From positions 1 through 64,000 of the forward strand of contig CAZLRH010000020.1 of the NCBI GenBank assembly GCA_964562015.1: a stretch of 64,000 bases of DNA, in the 5' to 3' direction. Positions within the stretch are counted from its first letter, which is position 1, and the number at the start of each line of letters is the position of its first letter. Shown here piece by piece: positions 9,089 through 16,731 of this stretch. Made by a program: the position numbers and the translations under genes. The notes beneath the pieces are model-generated. The model made no database searches. It worked only from the letters and a program-made list of their open reading frames with translations, and was not told the origin of the DNA. Origin of the DNA: CAZLRH01 sp964562015. Its GTDB lineage: Bacteria; Verrucomicrobiota; Verrucomicrobiia; Opitutales; JABDGR01.

Positions 9089-9955
9089 TTAATAAATGGG
9101 GACGGTCGTCTGGCTGGGCGGAATGGAAATCGACATGGTTTCCGATTTGCCCTCCATGTTAAAGGTCAGCTCAATGTACTCCGGCAGGTTGTAGGTGCCC
9201 GTCGTCGGGTCTTTGAGCGGGGTATCAGTCTCGGACCAGGTGTTGGAGAGCGAATCGTAATAATGATAGGCCATTTTCGTGACCAGGGACGAAAGGACGG
9301 TGCGCTGCAGGGCGGTCGGGTCGAGCTGCTTTTGGGTGTCCGTCTGCCAGATGATGGACAGTCCTTCGCCGGGCTTGAAGTAAAGCCAGGCCGTGGACGG
9401 AGGGCGCGGGCCGTTTTCCCACACGAGCAGGGGATTATCGTCATCCACGCGAAACGTCAGGTACGGGTCGGTGGCCGCGTCAACCGTCGGCGGCCAGCCC
9501 CAGATGATGTTTTTCGTTTTGTTTTGGGCGTTGGCCGGGCGTCCGCCGAGGGTCGCGCCGCCGATGGTGGAATTGCCCGTTGTATTACCGCCGGAGGTGT
9601 TTCCACCCGTCGTGTTGCCGCCGGTGGTATTGCCCGCCGTCGCGCTGGGGAGACCGATGTTGCCGCCGCCGAGCAAACCTCCGCCCGTGGTGGTGTTGGT
9701 CGGCGGGGTGGTCGCCTGGGAAAAGAAGTAATTGACCATCGCGACCACGCCGAGCTTGTGGTGATTCAGGCCCGGGTCGTTTTGCGTTTGCGTCAGCAGG
9801 CCGAAGGCGGAAAAGACAAACACCGCGCCGCCAATGATCACCAACGTCGAAAGGCTGATGGCGAGGAGAATTTCCACCAGCGTAAAGCCGGACCGGCCCG
9901 ACGGACCGGCGGCGAACGCACGGGGGCGCGAGAAATGAGGGGAAGGGCGGCGCAT
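9089..9955 (-). CDS. gspJ: Minor pseudopilin GspJ
   Basis: 288 aa. A positively charged leader ends in SGRSG, followed by the type IV prepilin motif FTLVEILLAISLS, with Gly at -1 and Glu at +5 and a hydrophobic helix. The soluble part contains an Asn/Thr/Gly-rich loop (about 112-145, repeated GGNTTGGNT). The end (YIELTFNMEGKSETM) is typical of GspJ-type pseudopilins. It lies between gspI and gspK with a 5-nt gap to the preceding stop. Assignment as GspJ rests on length and order. Confidence 0.85.
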   Translation of the reverse strand: MRRPSPHFSRPRAFAAGPSGRSGFTLVEILLAISLSTLVIIGGAVFVFSAFGLLTQTQNDPGLNHHKLGVVAMVNYFFSQATTPPTNTTTGGGLLGGGNIGLPSATAGNTTGGNTTGGNTSGGNTTGNSTIGGATLGGRPANAQNKTKNIIWGWPPTVDAATDPYLTFRVDDDNPLLVWENGPRPPSTAWLYFKPGEGLSIIWQTDTQKQLDPTALQRTVLSSLVTKMAYHYYDSLSNTWSETDTPLKDPTTGTYNLPEYIELTFNMEGKSETMSISIPPSQTTVPIY

Positions 9956-9960
9956 CGGGG

Positions 9961-10434
9961 TTACGGCCAGACTTGGGTGGTCCGGACCTTGGCAAGGGCT
10001 TCTTTGCGGTCCTGTAAAATGGTAGAGCGGTCGTCCGCCACCGACCAGGACGGGCGCAGCAGATAATAGATGTTGCTTTGCTTTTCCTCCTCGACGGCGC
10101 CGTCGCTGGGCAGCTCAATGCCCATGGTTACCTTGAACAGGTCGGCGGTGGTGGTCGGTTCGACGGCGGCGGTCCACTGGGCTTCGCCTGTTTTCGTCTG
10201 CATGGTGCCACCTTGGGTAAAGGTGTCGATATCCGTCGTGGCGCTTTGGGCCAGCAAGGCGCGGCGGACAAAGGCGAATTCCTGTTCGCGGCCTTCCTTG
10301 ACGTCCATGATTTCCAGCGTGCGCAAGGCGTTGTTGGCCGCCTGGGCCAGGCCGCCGATGGCCAGCACAAACAACGCGAGCGCGACCAGCGTCTCGGGCA
10401 GGGTAAAGGCGGATTGGCGGCGGCGGCGTTTCAC
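9961..10434 (-). CDS. gspI: Minor pseudopilin GspI
   Basis: 157 aa starting at GTG 10434. A short, strongly basic leader (MKRRRRQSA) precedes FTLPETLVALALFVLA, the prepilin helix with Glu at +5. The residue at -1 is Ala instead of the usual Gly. Size and the NNALRTLEI continuation fit GspI. In other T2SS, GspI nucleates the GspI-J-K tip complex. Its neighbours gspH and gspJ are on the same strand with gaps of 22 and 5 nt. Confidence 0.82.
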   Translation of the reverse strand: MKRRRRQSAFTLPETLVALALFVLAIGGLAQAANNALRTLEIMDVKEGREQEFAFVRRALLAQSATTDIDTFTQGGTMQTKTGEAQWTAAVEPTTTADLFKVTMGIELPSDGAVEEEKQSNIYYLLRPSWSVADDRSTILQDRKEALAKVRTTQVWP

Positions 10435-10456
10435 AGGACGAAAAGGGGCCAGGGCA

Positions 10457-11080
10457 TTAAAGAATCAGGGAGCTTTCCTTCGGGGGCTCGCCCTCCGAAA
10501 AGGCGTCCAGAAAGATTTCCTGGTCGGCTTGCACACCGACTTTGAGGGTGATGCGGACGGGCGTCGAGGTGCCCGTAGAGTGAAAGACGAGATGGTCCTG
10601 GTCATTCTTGGAGAATTGGGGGTCCCCGTGGATGTCCGAGGTGAGGTCGGTAAGCGGCAAAATCGGCGTGAAGGTGATTTCCACTTTATCGAGGTCGGGA
10701 TCGAGCTTGGTGGGGATTTCGGCGAGGGTGGAGCCCGTCATCAAGTCGGTGATCACGAAGACCGACCTTTCCTTGTCGAACGCGAGATTGGTGCTGCGTT
10801 TGGAGGTGAGGGATTGAAACCGGGCCTCGCGGATGGCATCGCGCAACACCACTTGGATGGGAAACTTGTCTATTCCGCCCGAAATCCCCACGAAATTCGT
10901 CACCACTAGGCCGGTGACCAGCAGGATCAGGCAGATGGCGATGAGGATTTCCGTGAGGGTGAACGCCCGCGCGCCGAAGCCGGAAACCACGCGCCCGCGC
11001 ACGAGGGCGCGGGCGTGGGCCCGCGAACGGGCTAAACACGGGCCGGAAAAAACCGGCCGGCTGGAAGGGGATTCAATCAC
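10457..11080 (-). CDS. gspH: Minor pseudopilin GspH-like
   Basis: 207 aa from GTG 11080, which overlaps the gspG stop by four bases (GTGA), so the two are translationally coupled. The leader is long (about 39 residues) and basic, then FTLTEILIAICLILLVTG. As in GspI, the residue at -1 is Ala (GARA before FTLTE). The C-terminal domain of about 130 residues (IREARFQSLTSKRSTNLAFD) is the GspH/FimT style. The assignment to GspH rests on gene order and domain style. Confidence 0.8.
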   Translation of the reverse strand: MIESPSSRPVFSGPCLARSRAHARALVRGRVVSGFGARAFTLTEILIAICLILLVTGLVVTNFVGISGGIDKFPIQVVLRDAIREARFQSLTSKRSTNLAFDKERSVFVITDLMTGSTLAEIPTKLDPDLDKVEITFTPILPLTDLTSDIHGDPQFSKNDQDHLVFHSTGTSTPVRITLKVGVQADQEIFLDAFSEGEPPKESSLIL

Positions 11081-11538
11081 GGAGTCCAGTTGGTGATATC
11101 GTCGGCATCGCCGTCAATTTTGTTGGGTCCGGCGGACCAGGCATCATAGCTGCCGGAGCGATGGGTGCCCGGATAGGCGTAATGATATTCCGTACCCCAG
11201 GGATCCTTCGGTACTTCGGTCTGTTGCAGGTAGGGCCCGCGCCAGCCGCTGACGCCCTCGGGGGCGACGATGAGGGCCTTCAGGCCCTGCTCCGTGGTCG
11301 GAAAAGTGCCGGTGGTCGTGCGGTACGCCATCAGCGGCGTGTCGATGACCGAGGTGACGAAGCTTTTGGCCACGTCCGTCTGGCCGCCCGTCAGGATGGT
11401 GCCCAAGTTGGCGACGGCCAAGGCGACGACGGCCACGATCAGCGCGATGGCGATCAGAATTTCCGTCAGGGTAAAACCGCTAGCGGCGTGCCGGACGCGC
11501 GCAGCGCTCCGACGAGGGGTGAGGGAGGAGTGATTCAT
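11077..11538 (-). CDS. gspG: Major pseudopilin GspG (copy 1)
   Basis: 153 aa. Leader of 21 residues ending in Gly, then FTLTEILIAIALIVAVVALA. The C-terminal half has the GspG hallmarks: FPTTEQGLKAL, GWRGPYL, VPKDPWGTEYHYAYPG, SYDAWSAGPN and a terminal DDITNW. These form the calcium-binding fold of the major pseudopilin. ATG 11538 was chosen over 11574 because it gives a leader of normal length. It is the second of two adjacent gspG genes. Confidence 0.92.
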   Translation of the reverse strand: MNHSSLTPRRSAARVRHAASGFTLTEILIAIALIVAVVALAVANLGTILTGGQTDVAKSFVTSVIDTPLMAYRTTTGTFPTTEQGLKALIVAPEGVSGWRGPYLQQTEVPKDPWGTEYHYAYPGTHRSGSYDAWSAGPNKIDGDADDITNWTP

Positions 11539-11653
11539 GGGTAAAACTAAATTGGTTAGTGTGGGGGAAAACAATCTTTATTTGAGTGGGGCGCGCGGTC
11601 GTCGTCCGGGAGGACCTGGAAAAGCGACGGTAGTGGGAGAGTAGGGCAGGCGT

Positions 11654-12091
11654 TTACCAGTTGCCAATGTCGTCCGCCGTGCCTTCGATTTTGTCGGGCC
11701 CGAGGGACCACAAATCATATCCGTCGGGATTCTTCACGCCGGGGAAACGGTAGCGGTACTCGACGCCCCACGGGTCTTTCGGCACATCCTTGGTGGTGAC
11801 GTACGGGCCTTTCCAGCCCATCTTGCTCATGGGTTGGGTAATGAGGGCCTTCAGGCCTTCATCGGTCGAGGGGAAGCTGCCGGTGTTGTTGCGATAATTG
11901 AGCAGCGGCGTTTGCATCGTGTCGCTGATAAAGGATTTCACGATGTCCTGATTGCCGCCATTGGATACGGCGATCAAGTTGGTGACCGAGAGCGTCACCA
12001 CGGCGACGATGAGCGCGATGGCGATGAGAATCTCGGTGAGGGTGAAGCCGCGCGGGGACCGCAGGCGGCGGGAAAGAGTGCGAGTGTTCAT
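11654..12091 (-). CDS. gspG: Major pseudopilin GspG (copy 2, first gene of the operon)
   Basis: 145 aa from ATG 12091. The leader RSPRG is followed by FTLTEILIAIALIVAVVTLS, nearly identical over the helix to the next gene. The soluble part carries FPSTDEGLKALI, GWKGPYV, VPKDPWGVEYRYRFPG, GYDLWSLGPD and DDIGNW. The two copies are similar along their whole length but clearly diverged after the helix. That pattern suggests an old tandem duplication, with one copy perhaps specialised. It is the promoter-proximal gene of the gsp operon; 287 nt separate it from the divergent ABC transporter. Confidence 0.92.
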   Translation of the reverse strand: MNTRTLSRRLRSPRGFTLTEILIAIALIVAVVTLSVTNLIAVSNGGNQDIVKSFISDTMQTPLLNYRNNTGSFPSTDEGLKALITQPMSKMGWKGPYVTTKDVPKDPWGVEYRYRFPGVKNPDGYDLWSLGPDKIEGTADDIGNW

Positions 12092-12378
12092 GGCGATAAG
12101 AATTTGTGGGTGATTGAGTTGGCCGCACTGGGGTGCGGTGGAATATCCGTGATTGTCAGTGGAAACACGCGGGGCCTGCGTAAGTTGCAAACCAAGCGGC
12201 GGAAAAACGCCGGAAAGCGGATGGGCGAATTTCCCGCGAGCGGAGCGCGCGTATTATGAATAAACTGTAATCTTAATTGGACACCTGCGCTGGGTGCGAG
12301 TTCCGCCGCCGCCATTGGCTTTCGCCCGAATAATCTTGCGCGGGCGGGCGTTTGGGTTAGCGATGCGAGGCTCCTTTT
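12092..12378. promoter_or_regulatory. Divergent intergenic region between gspG and the ABC exporter
   Basis: This region should hold the promoters of both the minus-strand gsp operon and the plus-strand transporter. An AT-rich patch at about 12250-12285 (TATTATGAATAAAC within it) is the best promoter candidate on either strand. No convincing paired -35/-10 boxes or operator can be named. Confidence 0.35.
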
Positions 12379-13338
12379 ATGCACGCTGATTCGCCCGCAG
12401 TGCAGGTCGAGGGCCTCGTCAAAAATTATGACCAAGTCGAGGCGTTGCGCGGCATTGACCTGACGATCAAGACCGGCGAGATGTTCGCTTTGCTGGGCCC
12501 CAATGGCGCGGGCAAGACCACGCTTTTTTCCATCCTCGCCACCTTGCGCGCGCCGACGGCCGGCCGCGCCCTCGTGCATGGCCGCGATGTGACGATCGAG
12601 CGCGACGCCGTGCGGCGCGACATCGGCATCGTCTTTCAGGAGCCCGCCATCGAGCAGCGTCTCACCGTGCGCGACAACCTGCGCCTCATGGGCCGCTTGT
12701 ATGGTTTGAAATCCGGCGAGGTCAATGCGCGCGCGGAAAAATTGCTCGGAGATTTAAATCTGGCCGAGGCCGCGGATCGGCCGGCGGAAAAATTGTCGGG
12801 CGGGCAGCGCCGGCGGGTCGAGCTCGCGCGCGCGCTGGTCACCGATCCGCGGGTATTATTTCTTGATGAAGCGACGCTGGGGCTGGACGTCGATGCGCGC
12901 CGCAGTTTTTGGAAACACGTGCGCGGCCTGCTCAACGCGGGCCGCTCCGTGGTCTTTGCCACGCACTACATGGAGGAAGCCGAAGTGGCCGACCGCATCG
13001 CGCTGATTGCCCAAGGGAAAATTGTGGCGCTCGACACCCCGCGCGCGCTGAAAGCCCGCCTCGGCGGCGGCATCATTCGCTTGCAAACCGTGGACGACGC
13101 GCAGGCGAGCGCGTGGCTGGCGGACAAGGGTTACGCGCCGCTGCCCGGCGGCAACGGCATCATGCTCGAACAAAACGACCCGGCCGGCGTGGTGCCCGTG
13201 CTCCTGCGCGATTTGCCGGTGAAGGTTGTGCGCGTCGAAGTGCACGAGCCGAGCCTTGAAGATGTGTTTCTCAAACTCACCGGGCGCGGTCTCGTAGAGG
13301 AGGCCGGTTCCGGGCGCAACGGAGGAGGCGATTCATGA
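12379..13338 (+). CDS. ABC transporter ATP-binding protein, drug/antibiotic exporter type (DrrA/NatA-like)
   Basis: 319 aa. Walker A is LLGPNGAGKTT (residues about 38-48), the signature is LSGGQRRRVELARAL, Walker B is VLFLDEATLGLD, and the H-loop is VVFATHYMEEAE. A C-terminal extension (about 230-319) ends in HEPSLEDVFLKLTGR, as in ABC-2 exporters such as DrrA and NatA. The stop overlaps the ATG of the permease gene (ATGA), so the two form one transporter. The substrate cannot be read from sequence. Confidence 0.93.
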   Translation: MHADSPAVQVEGLVKNYDQVEALRGIDLTIKTGEMFALLGPNGAGKTTLFSILATLRAPTAGRALVHGRDVTIERDAVRRDIGIVFQEPAIEQRLTVRDNLRLMGRLYGLKSGEVNARAEKLLGDLNLAEAADRPAEKLSGGQRRRVELARALVTDPRVLFLDEATLGLDVDARRSFWKHVRGLLNAGRSVVFATHYMEEAEVADRIALIAQGKIVALDTPRALKARLGGGIIRLQTVDDAQASAWLADKGYAPLPGGNGIMLEQNDPAGVVPVLLRDLPVKVVRVEVHEPSLEDVFLKLTGRGLVEEAGSGRNGGGDS

Positions 13339-14117
13339 ACGGATTATTGGCCATCATCTTTTTGGATATGAAACGGTTCTGGCTGGACCGGGTGCGACTG
13401 TTTGCGGGTTTGCTCCAACCGTTGCTCTACCTGTTCGTGCTCGGCGGCGGCATCGGGGCGAGTTCGGTGCAAGGCGGAGCATTTTACCGCAGCTTTATTT
13501 TTCCCGGCGTCGTTTGTTTGGCCATGCTTTTCACGGCGACTTTTGCTGCCATTGTCATCGTGTTCGACCGGCAGGTTGGATTTTTCAAGGCCGTGCTGGT
13601 GTCGCCGGTGTCGCGCACGGCCATCGGGGTGGGGAAGGTTATTTCCGGGGCGATGCAGGCGATGGTGCAAGGATTGATTCTCCTGTTGTTTGCGCCGCTG
13701 GCGGGCGTGTCGCTCAGCTTTTTCTCCGTGCTGGAAACCGTGGTGGCCATGGCGCTGGTGGCCATGACTTTTTCCGCCATCGGCGTGGCACTCGCCTCGC
13801 GTTTTCGCTCGACCACGGTGTTTCCCATCATGACCAACGCGGTGCTGCTGCCAATGTTCTTCCTCTCGGGCGCCATGTTTCCGCTCGATCGCGCGCCGGC
13901 CTGGATGAAAAAATTGGCACATCTCGACCCCGTGGCCTACGGCGTGGACCTCATGCGCCAAGCCCTGCTCGGACAGACTTCCGCCTTTTTCCCGCTGTGG
14001 TTGGATGTGTTGGTGCTCGTGGCCGCAACCTGTTTATTGAGCTGGGCGGCGGTGCGGGTGTTTGCCCGCGGAGAGGAAACCGGCCTCGGGGCCACGCAGT
14101 TTCCGTGGCGAAGGTAG
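13335..14117 (+). CDS. ABC-2 type transporter permease
   Basis: 260 aa integral membrane protein with about six hydrophobic segments. The N-terminal cytoplasmic helix (DMKRFWLDRVRL) leads into the first membrane span. The conserved ABC-2 features near MFFLSGAMFPLDRAPAWMK and LDPVAYGVDLMRQALLG are present. It overlaps the ATPase gene by four bases and is probably the dimeric channel of the same exporter. The end is followed by a weak hairpin (CTGAC / GTCAG near 14133-14152). Confidence 0.92.
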   Translation: MNGLLAIIFLDMKRFWLDRVRLFAGLLQPLLYLFVLGGGIGASSVQGGAFYRSFIFPGVVCLAMLFTATFAAIVIVFDRQVGFFKAVLVSPVSRTAIGVGKVISGAMQAMVQGLILLLFAPLAGVSLSFFSVLETVVAMALVAMTFSAIGVALASRFRSTTVFPIMTNAVLLPMFFLSGAMFPLDRAPAWMKKLAHLDPVAYGVDLMRQALLGQTSAFFPLWLDVLVLVAATCLLSWAAVRVFARGEETGLGATQFPWRR

Positions 14118-14152
14118 CGAGGAAGTCGCCTGACCCTTCGGCGTCAGAGTCC

Positions 14153-14695
14153 TTAGTCAAAGGTGGAGTCAAAATAGAAAATGCTGGATGACTTATTGGG
14201 AAGAATTAAATATTTATTTGAGCCAGTGTGGCTGTCATGATCAAAGGTGAATTTTTGGAAGGCGCGAGCCGGTACGTTGGCGTCTTGAGACCACCAGCCT
14301 GGCGCAATTTGACGGATGGATTCGACTTCGGTTGCAGAAATTTCAGTGTAACCCTCGGCGAGCAGCTTATCTCGGAAGGCTAAGGGTGCTTCAAAGGCTA
14401 AAAAAGTCTTTTCTCCATCCCAGCCCGGCCGATAAGAGCCGCGTAATTGAGAAAACTCCGTCGAGGGGGATAGGCCGAATTCCGCTTTAAACAAGGCCGA
14501 GGGCCGCATTGCGTTTATATAAAATGCAATGAGCACGAATGATGCTAGCGAAGGCAAAGAGCCCAGAATCATCCATAGCTTGGACTTGCGGATAAGGCCA
14601 AAGAGGATCAGGCACCAGCCAGCCAAAATGACCAGGCACCAAAGGGCGAACGCCGCTTGGATGAGATAAATAATCAGTAATTTTCCACCGCCCAT
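14153..14695 (-). CDS. Hypothetical membrane protein
   Basis: 180 aa, not recognised. Two transmembrane helices lie at about residues 6-34 and 41-62, followed by a soluble domain containing GWDGEKTFLAFEAPLAF and a Trp/Ser-rich segment. Base composition is visibly more AT-rich than in neighbouring genes, and codon use is less biased to G/C at third positions, so recent acquisition is possible. It is convergent with the ABC permease and divergent from the next gene. Confidence 0.6.
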   Translation of the reverse strand: MGGGKLLIIYLIQAAFALWCLVILAGWCLILFGLIRKSKLWMILGSLPSLASFVLIAFYINAMRPSALFKAEFGLSPSTEFSQLRGSYRPGWDGEKTFLAFEAPLAFRDKLLAEGYTEISATEVESIRQIAPGWWSQDANVPARAFQKFTFDHDSHTGSNKYLILPNKSSSIFYFDSTFD

Positions 14696-14837
14696 GATTT
14701 AATCAATTGCTCCATGTTAGGGCCGGCAAAAATCAAATTGCAACAGGAGACTTCATTTGGTGTGGCGCTAGCGGGGTCTCATTAATGCTCGCGTTTTTAG
14801 GCGGCGGGCGTCACCTTTCCGTTTCCTCCCCGAAGCC

Positions 14838-16715
14838 ATGCGCCACCTGCGTTATTTGTCCATCCTGCTGCTGGCAGCGGGGTTGCGGCTGGCGGCCACG
14901 ACAGCCGTAGGGGCCGACGCTCCGCCGGTCTTGCCGCCGGGCATGATGGCCTTGAGCGACGTCAAGCCGGGCATGAAAGGCGAATGGCGCACGGTGGTGC
15001 AGGGCAGCACCGTGCAGACGTTTCAACTCGAAGTGCTCGGCGTGATGGAGAATTTCAACGCGCCGAAACTTTCCATCATCATTTGCCAGGCGACCGACCC
15101 GAGCCAGATTGAGAACGGCCCCGTGCAGGGCATGAGTGGCAGCCCAGTATATATAGACGGTAAGCTGGTGGGCGCGTATGCGTACGGCTTCACGCAGTCC
15201 AAAGACCAGGCCATCATTGGCGTCACGCCCATCCAGGAAATGCTGGAAGTATTTGACGCGCCCGCGTCGCTGCCCTTGCCGGGCCGGCCCGCGCCGATGC
15301 GCGTCACGGCGTCTAGTGACAAGGATAATGCCTCCCTGGCCGAGGACAATTTGCCGCCGCGGGGCATGGTTCCCACGATGTCGGGCCTCGGCGGCTGGCA
15401 CATCACTCAGGGGGCGGAACGGCTCGGCGGCCAGGATCTCGCGGCGGCGATGAAGCCTCTGCCCACGCCTTTGTTCGCCAGCGGAATTTCGACTCACACG
15501 CTCGCGGCGCTGCGCGGAGAATATGAAAAGCGCGGCTTGCAAGTCATGCAGGTGCCGGGCGGATCCTCGACGACGGGTGGGCCGACGGCGGCCTCGCTCG
15601 AGCCCGGCAGCGCCATCGGTGTTTCGCTGCTCACGGGCGATTTCGCCATCAGCGGCGTGGGCACGCTCACGTGGCGCGACGGCGACCGGCTCCTCGCGTT
15701 CGGGCATCCGATGTTCGGTTTCGGCCCGGTGGATTTGCCGATGACGACCGCGGAAGTCATCACGGTGGTGCGCAGCCTGGATTCGTCTTTCAAACTCGCG
15801 AACACGGGCCCCGTGGTCGGGACGATTTCGCAGGATCGCTTGACGGGAATTTCCGGCAAGCTGGGCGAGATTCCGCCGATGACTTCCTTTCACACCCGCG
15901 TTACCGGAGCGGACGGCAAGGTGCGCAATTTCCAAGGCCAATTGTGGCAGAACCGCGAAATGACGCCGCTGCTCGGCGCAACCGGTCTGCTCGAATCACT
16001 CAGCTCGTCCATCCTTTCCGAGCAGCAGCAGACTTTTTTCGTCTCGGCCACGCTCGACATCGAGGGCTTTCCGCCAGTGAAAATCAACCAAGTGGCGAGC
16101 GGGCAGGGCGGGGCGACCGACGTGGCCCTTGGCTTTCTCCGCCAATACACGCAATTGCTGGACAACCCGTTTGCGACGCCGCATGTGCGCGCGGTGGATT
16201 TCGAGGTGCGCCTCAGTGACAAATGGCTGCTGAGCACCCTCGAGGAAGTGCGCGTTGAAAACGGCCCCGTGCGCGCGGGCGACATTTTGCACGTCACGCT
16301 CGTATTTGCGAATTACCTCAACATCTCGACCCAACACACCCTTGAGGTTCCCATCCCGGCCAGTGCCGCCGGGGAAACGCTTTCCCTTTTTCTAGGCGAC
16401 GCCACAGCTGCAGACGCGCTGGATCGAGGCACGACGCGCGGCGATTTCACCAGCCTGGCCGATATCGTGAGCTACCTGCGCCAGGAACACAGCCGCGGCG
16501 CGCTCTACGTGAAATTACTCCGCAACGCCCCCGGCCTGCGGTTGGACGGCGCGAGCCTGCCGGGCCTGCCGCCTTCCGTCGAGGCGCTCTACAAATCGCC
16601 GCGCAACATCACGACGGCGGGAACCATGGACCGCACTACGGTGTGGGAAACCTCCGTGCCGGTCGATGGCGAATACAGCGGCCGTTACACGCTGCCCATC
16701 ACGGTTCGCCCCTGA
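14838..16715 (+). CDS. Secreted SpoIVB-type (S55 family) peptidase-like protein
   Basis: 625 aa. Signal peptide of about 26 residues. The segment IENGPVQGMSGSPVYIDGKLVGA (about 92-114) contains GMSGSP, the nucleophile motif of the SpoIVB/S55 serine peptidase family. The downstream RLLAFGHPMFGFGPVDLPMTTAEV stretch fits the same domain. The C-terminal 250 residues look like a beta-rich extracellular domain. The family is best known for a sporulation signalling protease; versions in non-sporulating bacteria are uncharacterised. It is followed after 16 nt by the beta-propeller gene, so the pair is probably one operon. The start is preceded by a C/T-rich tract. Confidence 0.78.
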   Translation: MRHLRYLSILLLAAGLRLAATTAVGADAPPVLPPGMMALSDVKPGMKGEWRTVVQGSTVQTFQLEVLGVMENFNAPKLSIIICQATDPSQIENGPVQGMSGSPVYIDGKLVGAYAYGFTQSKDQAIIGVTPIQEMLEVFDAPASLPLPGRPAPMRVTASSDKDNASLAEDNLPPRGMVPTMSGLGGWHITQGAERLGGQDLAAAMKPLPTPLFASGISTHTLAALRGEYEKRGLQVMQVPGGSSTTGGPTAASLEPGSAIGVSLLTGDFAISGVGTLTWRDGDRLLAFGHPMFGFGPVDLPMTTAEVITVVRSLDSSFKLANTGPVVGTISQDRLTGISGKLGEIPPMTSFHTRVTGADGKVRNFQGQLWQNREMTPLLGATGLLESLSSSILSEQQQTFFVSATLDIEGFPPVKINQVASGQGGATDVALGFLRQYTQLLDNPFATPHVRAVDFEVRLSDKWLLSTLEEVRVENGPVRAGDILHVTLVFANYLNISTQHTLEVPIPASAAGETLSLFLGDATAADALDRGTTRGDFTSLADIVSYLRQEHSRGALYVKLLRNAPGLRLDGASLPGLPPSVEALYKSPRNITTAGTMDRTTVWETSVPVDGEYSGRYTLPITVRP

Positions 16716-16731
16716 GGCGCAATAATTTCCG

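Noticed and set aside
12250..12285. A specific sigma-70 promoter in the gspG/ABC divergent region
   Set aside because: Only an AT-rich patch is present. No -35 box at proper spacing could be defended on either strand.
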